Shown here: one piece after another, positions 44,855-53,253 of the stretch
Layout of the letters: each line of letters opens with the position of its first letter
Numbering within the stretch: position 1 is the first letter of the stretch
DNA from: Christiangramia flava JLT2011
Lineage (GTDB): Bacteria; Bacteroidota; Bacteroidia; Flavobacteriales; Flavobacteriaceae
Length of the DNA stretch: 64,000 nucleotides
Reading direction: 5' to 3'
Assembly: GCF_001951155.1 (NCBI RefSeq)
Contig: NZ_CP016359.1
Span: 1,760,001-1,824,000 of the forward strand
Made by a program: the position numbers and the translations under genes
The notes under the pieces: model-generated
The model's database searches: none
Told to the model about the DNA's origin: nothing
What the model saw: the letters and a program-made list of their open reading frames with translations, nothing else

Positions 44855-47800
44855 ATGAAGAAATTTACCTGTCTTTTAATAGTAATTCTAAGCGGGTTTT
44901 TAGCAGCGCACGCTCAATCGTTTTCGGTGAGCGGAAATGTTACAGACGAAAGCGGAATACCGTTATTAGGTGTAAACGTCCTTGTAAAAAATCAGTCTCG
45001 GGGAACAACTACCGATTTCGATGGGAATTATACTATCGGGAATATCACATCTGGAGATATTCTTCAATTCTCATATTTAGGTTTTAATACCCAGGAAATA
45101 AGAATTACAGATCAGCAAACACTAGATGTTCAACTTTCCGCTGATAATGAAGCTTTAGATGAAGTAGTGGTTATTGGTTATGGCACTCAATCTAAGAAAG
45201 AAGTTACTGGTGCAGTAAGTACTGTTGGTAGCGGAACGATAGAAGAGTTAAATCCGGTTCGTGTGGAACAGGCATTACAGGGGCGAGTAGCCGGGGTTAA
45301 TATCACTTCTACCTCAGGATCGCCGGGTAGTGCTTCTACGATCAATATCCGTGGTATTTCAACCAACGGAGATTCCAGGCCATTAATTCTTGTAGACGGG
45401 GCTGTAATTGAAGATCTAAGTGTTATCAACCCAAATGATATTGAAAATATCAGTGTTCTAAAGGATGCAACAGCAGGTATCTATGGAGTACGGGCTGCAA
45501 ATGGTGTGATATTAATAACCACTAAAGGTGGTTATAAAAATACTGATCTACGAATTGAAGTTGATGCTTACACAGGGTTACAGGAAACAAGTCGCAAGCT
45601 GCCGGTTTTAAATGCAACAGAATATGCGGTAATTCTTAATGAAGCTTTCGTTGCCGGTGGGCAGAATCCACCGTTCCCAAATTACAGAAATTTAGGAGAG
45701 GGTACCGACTATCAGGATGAGGTCTTCCAACAGGCACTAATGTCTGATACTAACCTTAGTATTTCCGGAGGAGGTGAAAAGACAGCTTATTCTTTTGGTG
45801 CTGGTTATCTGGATCAAAATGGTATCGTAGGCGGTGAGTCTTCCAATTTCGAGCGTTTTACCGGTAGAATGAATTTCAACTACGATATTATAAAAAACCT
45901 AAAGCTGTCTACAACTGCTATTTATACTCACTCCAATAGAAAGACACTTGCAGAGAATGCTTTAGGATCTGTTTTGTTCAATGCTATCAATATGGCTCCA
46001 ACAATACCGGTGTATGATGAAAACGGAGACTTTAGTCTTGCGGAGTTACTTGGGAACGAGGTAATCAACCCGGTTGCGCAGATTCAAAATACCTATAACA
46101 ATAGCCAGGTAGATAAGATCACGGGAACAGCAGGTTTAAGCTATGATTTCCTGGAGCATTTTAAAGCCGAGACAAGGTATCAGTTCAATTATTCTGAAGT
46201 GAGAGGAATTAATTTTCAGCCTCAGGCATATTACGGATCTGGTAAAGTCTTTAACGTAGATCGAAACGTGGTAAGTGAAAGCACCAATTTCTATAGAGAT
46301 TATACATTTGATGCCTTCCTTTCTTATGATAACACTTTTAATGATCTTCATAACGTCAAGGCACTTGTAGGAACTTCTGTGTTTAGAACTACCGGTGATT
46401 TTTATGGTTTTACCGGTTATGACATTCCTGGTAATAGCTTTGAAAACGCCAGTATTGAAAACGCTTCAGATGTAGTAGACAATTATATAAACGTAAGTAA
46501 CAGAATTTTCGATCAGCGCTTATTGTCTTATTTCGCACGTTTGCAATACAATTATGATGAAAGATACTTGCTTTCAGGAGTAATTAGACGTGACGGATCT
46601 TCCAACTTTGGTCCTGAAAACAAATTTGGCTGGTTTCCATCAGCATCTGCCGGATGGGTCATCAGTGAAGAGGACTTCTACGGAAATGGAGATTTAGTCA
46701 GTTTTCTTAAACTAAGAAGTAGTTACGGTATTTTAGGTAATGACCGTATTGGTGCTTTTGGATACGTGTCTCTACTTAACGGAGAAGGAACTTATGTTTT
46801 TGACGATACCCTTTATTACGGTGTAGCAGCAGGTAGACTTTCTAACCCTGAATTACAATGGGAAGAACAAACTGCCTTTGACGTTGGAATTGATGCAAGG
46901 TTGTTTGGAGATAAATTAGACCTGACCGTAGATTATTTCAAAAGACAAACCGATAAGCTTTTACTTACACCTCAGGTTTCAGGAATTTTAGGTGTGGGAG
47001 CACCAGGAGCTGGAGCTCCTATAGTTAATGCTGGTTCTGTTGAAAATAAAGGTTGGGAATTCAGTCTTGGATACAGACAAATTGTAAATGATGATTTTGA
47101 TTTTAACATCAATTGGAATTTAACGACCCTGGAAAATGAGGTGCTTTCTGTAGCTAATGAAAATGGATTTGTACCAGGAGGATTTTTCGCGGTTGGACAG
47201 GGAGACGCTCCTGCAAGAATGGAAGCAGGTCATCCAATAGGTTATTTTTACGGTTTGCAGACAGATGGTATCTTTCAGAATGCCGAGGAAGTTGCTGCCG
47301 GACCTTCTCAACCAAATGCTCATCCTGGTGATTTGCGTTACGTAGATCAAAATGGAGATGGAGTGATCACGCCAGATGACAGGGTAGAAATTGGAGATCC
47401 TATTCCAGATTATACAATGGGATTGAATCTTGGGTTTAACTATAAGAATTTTGACTTTACGGCTTACGCTTTTGCATCTGTAGGTAACGACATTGTTCGA
47501 GCTTACGATCGTAATGAAACACGAACCAATAAGACCTCTTATGTCTTGAATAGATGGACAGGAGAAGGAACTTCAAATACCTATCCTAGAGTAAACATAG
47601 GTGCGAACTATAATAGTGTTTTCTCAGATTTCTATGTAGAAGACGGGTCCTATTTAAGACTTCAAAATGTTCAGCTAGGATATAGCCTGGGTGAGAATAT
47701 CACCGAACAGCTAGGCATCAGAAAATTAAGATTTTACCTGGCTGTGAATAATGCATTTACAATTACTGATTATAAAGGTTACGATCCATCGGCATCTTCC

Positions 47801-47884
47801 GGAGCTCCAATTGGAGGAGGGATAGATCAGGGATTCTATCCGGTACCACGAGTTTATACTGCAGGTTTAAACTTTAAATTCTAA
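44855..47884 (+). CDS. susC: SusC-family TonB-dependent outer membrane transporter
   Basis: 1009 residues. A signal peptide (FLAAHAQ) is followed by a carboxypeptidase-D-like regulatory domain (about 27-105), a TonB box/plug (VVIGYGTQSKKEVTGAVSTV, about 108-240; NIRGIS) and a 22-strand-type barrel with C-terminal Phe. It imports oligosaccharides across the outer membrane together with the SusD protein encoded next, 4 bases downstream. The enzymes in the locus point to beta-1,3-glucan (laminarin) oligosaccharides as cargo. Confidence 0.96.
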   Translation: MKKFTCLLIVILSGFLAAHAQSFSVSGNVTDESGIPLLGVNVLVKNQSRGTTTDFDGNYTIGNITSGDILQFSYLGFNTQEIRITDQQTLDVQLSADNEALDEVVVIGYGTQSKKEVTGAVSTVGSGTIEELNPVRVEQALQGRVAGVNITSTSGSPGSASTINIRGISTNGDSRPLILVDGAVIEDLSVINPNDIENISVLKDATAGIYGVRAANGVILITTKGGYKNTDLRIEVDAYTGLQETSRKLPVLNATEYAVILNEAFVAGGQNPPFPNYRNLGEGTDYQDEVFQQALMSDTNLSISGGGEKTAYSFGAGYLDQNGIVGGESSNFERFTGRMNFNYDIIKNLKLSTTAIYTHSNRKTLAENALGSVLFNAINMAPTIPVYDENGDFSLAELLGNEVINPVAQIQNTYNNSQVDKITGTAGLSYDFLEHFKAETRYQFNYSEVRGINFQPQAYYGSGKVFNVDRNVVSESTNFYRDYTFDAFLSYDNTFNDLHNVKALVGTSVFRTTGDFYGFTGYDIPGNSFENASIENASDVVDNYINVSNRIFDQRLLSYFARLQYNYDERYLLSGVIRRDGSSNFGPENKFGWFPSASAGWVISEEDFYGNGDLVSFLKLRSSYGILGNDRIGAFGYVSLLNGEGTYVFDDTLYYGVAAGRLSNPELQWEEQTAFDVGIDARLFGDKLDLTVDYFKRQTDKLLLTPQVSGILGVGAPGAGAPIVNAGSVENKGWEFSLGYRQIVNDDFDFNINWNLTTLENEVLSVANENGFVPGGFFAVGQGDAPARMEAGHPIGYFYGLQTDGIFQNAEEVAAGPSQPNAHPGDLRYVDQNGDGVITPDDRVEIGDPIPDYTMGLNLGFNYKNFDFTAYAFASVGNDIVRAYDRNETRTNKTSYVLNRWTGEGTSNTYPRVNIGANYNSVFSDFYVEDGSYLRLQNVQLGYSLGENITEQLGIRKLRFYLAVNNAFTITDYKGYDPSASSGAPIGGGIDQGFYPVPRVYTAGLNFKF

Positions 47885-47888
47885 AAAA

Positions 47889-49358
47889 ATGAAGATGAAA
47901 ATGAATACAATCAAAAATCGCATAGTCTTCGCTTTAGCACTTTGTATAGGTGTTGCCTGTAGTGATGACTTTGTTGAGGTGACTTCAGAAAATGAAAGTT
48001 CAGATAACTATTTTAATTCTGAAGAAGACTACCAGCAGGCATTAATTGGTGCTTACGATTTGTTGCAGGCAACATATTTAAATGTGATGATCGGCGAAAT
48101 TGCTTCAGATAATACACTGGCTGGAGGAGAAAGCGCTAACGATGTTATAGGTCTTCAGCAAATTGATGATATGCAGCATACCCCGGTAAACCAGCAATTA
48201 CGAGATGTATGGAATTGGATGTTTGCGGGAGTTAATCGTGCCAATTATATTTTGCAGTACCAGGACAAGACAGATTTTCCTGGGAAAAATGAAGTGATTG
48301 GCCAGGCAAGATTTTTAAGAGCCTATTATTACTTCGAATTGGTAAAATTCTTTGGTGATGTGCCCCTTGTGGTAGATAAACCATTAGAGTTTGGAGATCA
48401 GTTTAGTGTTGAGCGTACTCCAAAAGAGGAAGTTTATGATCAAATTGAAGCAGATCTGATTTTTGCTGCTGAAAACCTTCCGGCTACTCAGGAGCAGGCA
48501 GGAAGAATTACTTCAGGAGCTGCGAATGCGTTACTGGGAAAAGCTTATTTATATCAGGAACAATATGCTGAAGCTGCTACTGCTTTGGAAAAGGTTATTA
48601 ATGGGCCGTATTCTTTAGTTGAGGATTATGCATCAATTTTTGAACAGGAAGGCGAAAACGGACCTGGTTCTGTTTTTGAAATTCAGTATACCGATAAAGA
48701 AGGCGCAGGCTTTGGATGTCTTCAGTGTAGTGAAGGGAATGTTGCTGTTGGTTTTAATGGAATTCGAAACTATAACGGGCCGGTTTTTGACTCTGGATTC
48801 AGTTTTAATGTTCCAACACAGGATGCTGTTGACGCATTTGAAAACGGAGATATTCGTGAAGATGTGGCAATCCTGGATATAGAATCTTTCGCTGCTCAAA
48901 ATGGAGCAACTTACGTTGAAGGTTATGAGCACACCGGTTATTATAATAGAAAATATCTTGCTAGAAAAGGAGATCTGAACACAGGAGATCAGAACCTTAC
49001 AAACCCAAATAACTATCGCTCCATCAGGTTTGCCGATGTGTTGTTAATGGCTGCAGAAGCCAATTATCTCAAGTCAAATTCAGATCCAGAAAAAGCCAAG
49101 ATGTACCTGAATAGAGTTCGAGAACGTGCAGAACTTAATCCGGTTACAGAAAATGGAGCTGATCTGCTGGACGCTATTTATCAGGAGCGCAGGGTGGAAT
49201 TGTTGGGAGAAGGACACAGATTTTTCGATTTGGTTCGTACAGGAAGAGCTGTCGCAGAAATTGAAGGTTTCCAAACAGGAAAAAATGAAGTTTTCCCTAT
49301 TCCACAAATAGAGATTGAATTAGCAGGTAACAATTGGGAGCAAAATCCAGGATACTAA
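47889..49358 (+). CDS. susD: SusD-family glycan-binding lipoprotein
   Basis: 489 residues. The lipobox cysteine is residue 24 (IGVACS). A TPR-containing alpha-helical SusD fold is shown by FLRAYYYFELVKFFGDVPLV, the family's typical segment, and by the C-terminal RAGYAVEIEGF-like region (RTGRAVAEIEGFQTGKN) with IPQIEIE and NPGY at the end. It sits as a lid over SusC on the cell surface. Confidence 0.96.
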   Translation: MKMKMNTIKNRIVFALALCIGVACSDDFVEVTSENESSDNYFNSEEDYQQALIGAYDLLQATYLNVMIGEIASDNTLAGGESANDVIGLQQIDDMQHTPVNQQLRDVWNWMFAGVNRANYILQYQDKTDFPGKNEVIGQARFLRAYYYFELVKFFGDVPLVVDKPLEFGDQFSVERTPKEEVYDQIEADLIFAAENLPATQEQAGRITSGAANALLGKAYLYQEQYAEAATALEKVINGPYSLVEDYASIFEQEGENGPGSVFEIQYTDKEGAGFGCLQCSEGNVAVGFNGIRNYNGPVFDSGFSFNVPTQDAVDAFENGDIREDVAILDIESFAAQNGATYVEGYEHTGYYNRKYLARKGDLNTGDQNLTNPNNYRSIRFADVLLMAAEANYLKSNSDPEKAKMYLNRVRERAELNPVTENGADLLDAIYQERRVELLGEGHRFFDLVRTGRAVAEIEGFQTGKNEVFPIPQIEIELAGNNWEQNPGY

Positions 49359-49384
49359 TCATACAACTAAACAAATTATAGAAA

Positions 49385-51535
49385 ATGAAAATATTTCGAT
49401 TATTAATGGTTTTATTCATATCAGCACTTTGTTTTACTGCGTGCGAGGATGAAGAGATTACAAATTATGCATTTCAGGATGTTTCCGCACCTGCAAATGT
49501 TACCGCTGATTTTGATATTGCACAGGACGATTCTGGAACTGTGACCATTACACCAAGCGGTGAAGGTGCCCAGACTTTTCAGGTTTATTTTGGCGATGAA
49601 GAAAATGAAACTCCTACCGAAATTGCTGCCGGTGAAACTATCTCTTATACATACGGAGAAGGTGAATACCTGGTAAGAATTGTTGCGGTTGGATCAACTG
49701 GGCTTACAAGCGAATTTAACCAGAGACTGGTAATAGCTTTTAAAGCTCCAGAAAATCTTCAGGTAAATATCGATCAGGATGCTTCTAATCCTGCAACGAT
49801 CAACATCAGTGCTACGGCAGATTATGCCACAATGTATGATGTATATTTTGGAGATGCTGAGGATGAAGAGCCTACGCAGTTGATGCCAGATGAAACTATT
49901 ACATATACATATGCTGCTCCTGGTACTTACACAGTAAGAGTTGTGGCTAAAGGAGCTGGAGTTGCAACCACCGAGACAACCGTAGAAGTAGTCGTGCCAG
50001 AAGCAAACGACCCGGTTAAACTGCCAATCACTTATGATGTACCAACAGTAAACTATGCATTGGGTACTTTCAACGGTGCAAGCTTTGAAGTAGTAGATAA
50101 CCCATTTTTAAGTGGTGCAAATCCTGAAGCTTCTAAAGTAGGTGCAATTACCAATTCTGGATCTTTATATGAAGGTGGTGCTTACAATTTGGGCGAGCCA
50201 GTAGACTTCAGTGGAGATAATAAAACTATCTCGATGAAATTTTATTCCGAAGAAGCTGTATCAGTTTTGGTGAAGTTTGAAGGAGGGCCTAATGGAGAGC
50301 GTCCTGTTGAAGTGTCAGCAGATCATGGTGGAACAGGTTGGGAAGAGTTGACATTCAACTTTGCCAGCGATGCCGTTGCAAGTTATCTTGACGGGGCTGA
50401 TGATAACGGTGCTTCTATCGTACCTGACGGACAATACAATACATTGGTATTATTTGTTGAAATAGGTGAAGAAACTGCAGGAACTTTCTATTTTGATGAT
50501 ATCATGCAGGAAATGATCATGACCGATCCTTTTAAACTTCCTGTGACTTTTGATGATGAAAACGTAGTTTATACAAACTCAGGGGCAGGTTTTGAAGTAG
50601 TCGCAAATCCTCAGCAGAATGGTATTAACGATGTAGATACTAATGTAGGTGCTGTAACAAATGCGGGTCAGCAGTATGAAGCAGTGACCTTTACTTTAGA
50701 TGAGCCGGTAGATTTTTCTTCAGACAACAAGACAATCACAATGAAGGTTTATTCTGAAGTTGCCTATCCTGTATTATTCAAATTTGAAACTGGAGTAAAT
50801 GGTGAAAGAGCTAATGAAGTGGAAGTGAATCACGGTGGAACCGGTTGGGAAGAATTGACATTCGACTTCAACAATGCAAGAAAAAGTTATGTTGATGGTG
50901 ATCCTGAAAATGGAGCTGATTTTGCGCCTACAGGTCAATACAATCAATTCTCTATCTTCCTTGATTTTGCTGGAACTACAGCAGGAACTTTTTATATAGA
51001 TGATATTGTTCTTAATGGAGAAACTGGTGGAAGTGGAACTGAACCAACTTCAGCGGCACCAACTCCAACATTAGAAGCTTCAAAAGTTATTTCAATGTTT
51101 AGCGATGCCTACACAAACGTTCCAGTTGATACCTGGAAAACAGATTGGTCAGATTCAGGATATGCGGAAGTAAGCGTTGCCGGAAATGTAGTAAAATATT
51201 ACAGTAGCCTGAATTTTGTTGGTATTGAAACAACTTCAAATCAAATTGATGCGTCAGGAATGACTCATTTTCACACTGATTACTGGACAGGAAATGCGAC
51301 TGTGTTTAGAGTGAAATTAGTTGATTTTGGCCCAAATGGATCCTACCAGGGCGGTGATGATACAGAGCATGAATTAGAATTCACTGTAACACCAAATACT
51401 TGGGTAAGTTTGGATATCCCGTTGTCAGATTTTACAGGATTGACAAATACCTCCAATATCGCCCAGCTGATATTTTCAGCAGCTCCAGCAGGAGAGGCCG
51501 ATGTATATGTGGATAATGTTTATTTCCATAACTAG
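49385..51535 (+). CDS. Surface glycan-binding lipoprotein (PKD x2, CBM-like x3)
   Basis: 716 residues with lipobox Cys20 (LCFTAC). Two PKD/Ig-like domains (about 31-118 and 121-205) are followed by two strongly similar carbohydrate-binding-like domains (about 211-373 and 383-541), a short Ser/Thr/Pro linker, and a third beta-sandwich domain (about 563-716, SMFSDAYTNVPVDTWKTDW) that begins like some CBMs. The third-gene position after susCD is that of SusE/F-type binding proteins. It probably captures laminarin at the surface. No catalytic residues are recognisable. Confidence 0.85.
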   Translation: MKIFRLLMVLFISALCFTACEDEEITNYAFQDVSAPANVTADFDIAQDDSGTVTITPSGEGAQTFQVYFGDEENETPTEIAAGETISYTYGEGEYLVRIVAVGSTGLTSEFNQRLVIAFKAPENLQVNIDQDASNPATINISATADYATMYDVYFGDAEDEEPTQLMPDETITYTYAAPGTYTVRVVAKGAGVATTETTVEVVVPEANDPVKLPITYDVPTVNYALGTFNGASFEVVDNPFLSGANPEASKVGAITNSGSLYEGGAYNLGEPVDFSGDNKTISMKFYSEEAVSVLVKFEGGPNGERPVEVSADHGGTGWEELTFNFASDAVASYLDGADDNGASIVPDGQYNTLVLFVEIGEETAGTFYFDDIMQEMIMTDPFKLPVTFDDENVVYTNSGAGFEVVANPQQNGINDVDTNVGAVTNAGQQYEAVTFTLDEPVDFSSDNKTITMKVYSEVAYPVLFKFETGVNGERANEVEVNHGGTGWEELTFDFNNARKSYVDGDPENGADFAPTGQYNQFSIFLDFAGTTAGTFYIDDIVLNGETGGSGTEPTSAAPTPTLEASKVISMFSDAYTNVPVDTWKTDWSDSGYAEVSVAGNVVKYYSSLNFVGIETTSNQIDASGMTHFHTDYWTGNATVFRVKLVDFGPNGSYQGGDDTEHELEFTVTPNTWVSLDIPLSDFTGLTNTSNIAQLIFSAAPAGEADVYVDNVYFHN
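50015..51007 (+). repeat. Tandem duplication of a CBM-like domain
   Basis: The segments 50015-50503 and 50531-51007 encode two copies of one domain. Shared landmarks are EPVDFS-DNKTI, NGER, HGGTGWEELTF, GQYN and TAGTFY-DDI. The similarity is clear in DNA too, around GGTTGGGAAGA at the HGGTGWEE coding positions. This points to a fairly recent internal duplication. Confidence 0.85.
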
Positions 51536-51549
51536 GAAAAATAAGAACT

Positions 51550-53196
51550 ATGAAAGAATTAAAAATGATTTTTAGCCTATTGGTAGTTTTATTAATGTTT
51601 TCCGGATGCGACGGGGATGAAGACGATCTCCAGCTGGAAAGCATGGTAGTGCCCACAAATATCCAGATAGATACAGATATCAGTACTGACGGTTCCGGAA
51701 TTGTCGTTTTCGATGTGAGCGCTGATAATGCGATAACCTATAAATTCAATTTTGGGGACGAAACAACCGGAACGTCATTAGACGGAACTTATACAAAACG
51801 TTATAGCCGTAATGGGTTGAACACCTATCAGGTACTTGTTGTGGCTTATGGAAAAGGCGGAATTAGCAGTTCTAAAAGAATAGAAATTAGTGTAGAAAGT
51901 GACTTCTCAGATCCTGAAACAAAAGAATTCCTTACTGGAGGAAGTTCTAAGATGTGGTATGTGGCTGCATTCCAGCCGGGTCATTTAGGTGTAGGTCCAT
52001 CCTCAGGAGATGGTTTTGACAGTCCTATTTATTATTCTGCGGCTCCATTTGAAAAAGCCGGAGCTGAGGCAAGTGCTTGTTTTTATACAGATGTGCTAAC
52101 ATTTAGTACTACCGGAGAGAACAATTTCACTTATAATCTGAATAATAATGGTGCAACTTTCTTCAATGTTGATTATGTTGGGCAGTTTGGCGGTCCAACA
52201 GGGAGTGGTGACCAGTGTATCGCCTATGATACAGGTGGTGAAAAGACTGTTACATTGTCTCCGGCAACTTCCGGAATTGAAAGCTCAACCGGTACTGTTA
52301 TGGATTTTTCTGATGGTGGTTTTATGAGTTACTATATTGGCACCAGCACTTATGAAATTCTAGATATCGATGAGAATAGTATGTATGTTCGGGCTATTAT
52401 GGGTAACAACCCTGCATTAGCATGGTACCTGAAGTTTACTACCACTCCTTATGATCAGCAGCAGGAAAGCGGAAATGGCGGTGAGGAAGAAGCTGAATTT
52501 GAGACTCAATTTAATAACCTGGTATGGTCAGATGAATTTGATGGGGACTCTTTAGATACTGATAGCTGGAATTTCGAGACTGGAAATGGTACCAATGGGT
52601 GGGGTAATAATGAATTGCAATATTACCTTCAGGATAACGTAACGGTACAGGATGGAAGTCTTTTTATTACAGCAAAACGAGAATCTGAAAGTGGATTTGA
52701 TTTCACTTCTGGAAGGATTACTACTCAGGATAAATATGAATTCACTTATGGTCGAGTAGAGGCGAGAATCAAGTTGCCTGAAGGAGTTGGAACCTGGCCT
52801 GCATTCTGGATGCTTGGCGCCAACTTTGATGGGGTTGGCTGGCCTGAAACAGGAGAAATTGATATTTTAGAATGGGTAGGAAAAGAGCCTGGCAGAATAC
52901 AATCAGCTTTGCATTTTCCTGGAAACTCTGGCGGTAATGCTGTGGTGGGGCCATCCACTATTGAAAACCCTTCTTCAGAATTTCATACCTATACCGCAGA
53001 ATGGACCGAAGATGCGATCACATTCCTTTTGGACGGTGAAGTGTATTTCACTTTTGATAATGACTCTGACAAACCTTTCAATAAAGATTTCTTCCTGATT
53101 CTGAATGTTGCTATGGGCGGTAATCTTGGAGGTGATGTTGATCCTGCTTTCAGTGAATCAGCAATGGAAATTGACTACGTAAAAGTTTATCAATAA
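51550..53196 (+). CDS. GH16 beta-glucanase (laminarinase type), lipoprotein
   Basis: 548 residues with lipobox Cys20 (MFSGC), so it is likely surface-exposed. A PKD domain (about 35-115) and a middle domain (about 118-302, SSKMWYVAAFQPGHLGVGPSSGD) precede the GH16 domain (about 322-548). The catalytic motif GEIDILE is at 435-441: E436 nucleophile, E441 acid/base, in the beta-bulge form of laminarinases. It would cut beta-1,3- or mixed beta-1,3/1,4-glucan endo-wise. Substrate choice is inferred from the motif and the locus. Confidence 0.92.
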   Translation: MKELKMIFSLLVVLLMFSGCDGDEDDLQLESMVVPTNIQIDTDISTDGSGIVVFDVSADNAITYKFNFGDETTGTSLDGTYTKRYSRNGLNTYQVLVVAYGKGGISSSKRIEISVESDFSDPETKEFLTGGSSKMWYVAAFQPGHLGVGPSSGDGFDSPIYYSAAPFEKAGAEASACFYTDVLTFSTTGENNFTYNLNNNGATFFNVDYVGQFGGPTGSGDQCIAYDTGGEKTVTLSPATSGIESSTGTVMDFSDGGFMSYYIGTSTYEILDIDENSMYVRAIMGNNPALAWYLKFTTTPYDQQQESGNGGEEEAEFETQFNNLVWSDEFDGDSLDTDSWNFETGNGTNGWGNNELQYYLQDNVTVQDGSLFITAKRESESGFDFTSGRITTQDKYEFTYGRVEARIKLPEGVGTWPAFWMLGANFDGVGWPETGEIDILEWVGKEPGRIQSALHFPGNSGGNAVVGPSTIENPSSEFHTYTAEWTEDAITFLLDGEVYFTFDNDSDKPFNKDFFLILNVAMGGNLGGDVDPAFSESAMEIDYVKVYQ

Positions 53197-53216
53197 TTGT
53201 TTGAATTGCAATAATT

Positions 53217-53246
53217 ACCCGGAACAGAAGTTCCGGGTTTTATTTT
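53217..53246 (+). terminator. Intrinsic terminator inside the glucan locus
   Basis: A perfect 8-bp stem ACCCGGAA/TTCCGGGT (53217-53224 with 53231-53238) with a 6-base loop, followed by TTTATTTTT. It lies between the GH16 and GH3 genes and ends 7 bases before the GH3 start codon, so its T tract overlaps the GH3 ribosome-binding region. Confidence 0.85.
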
Positions 53247-53253
53247 TCTTATC

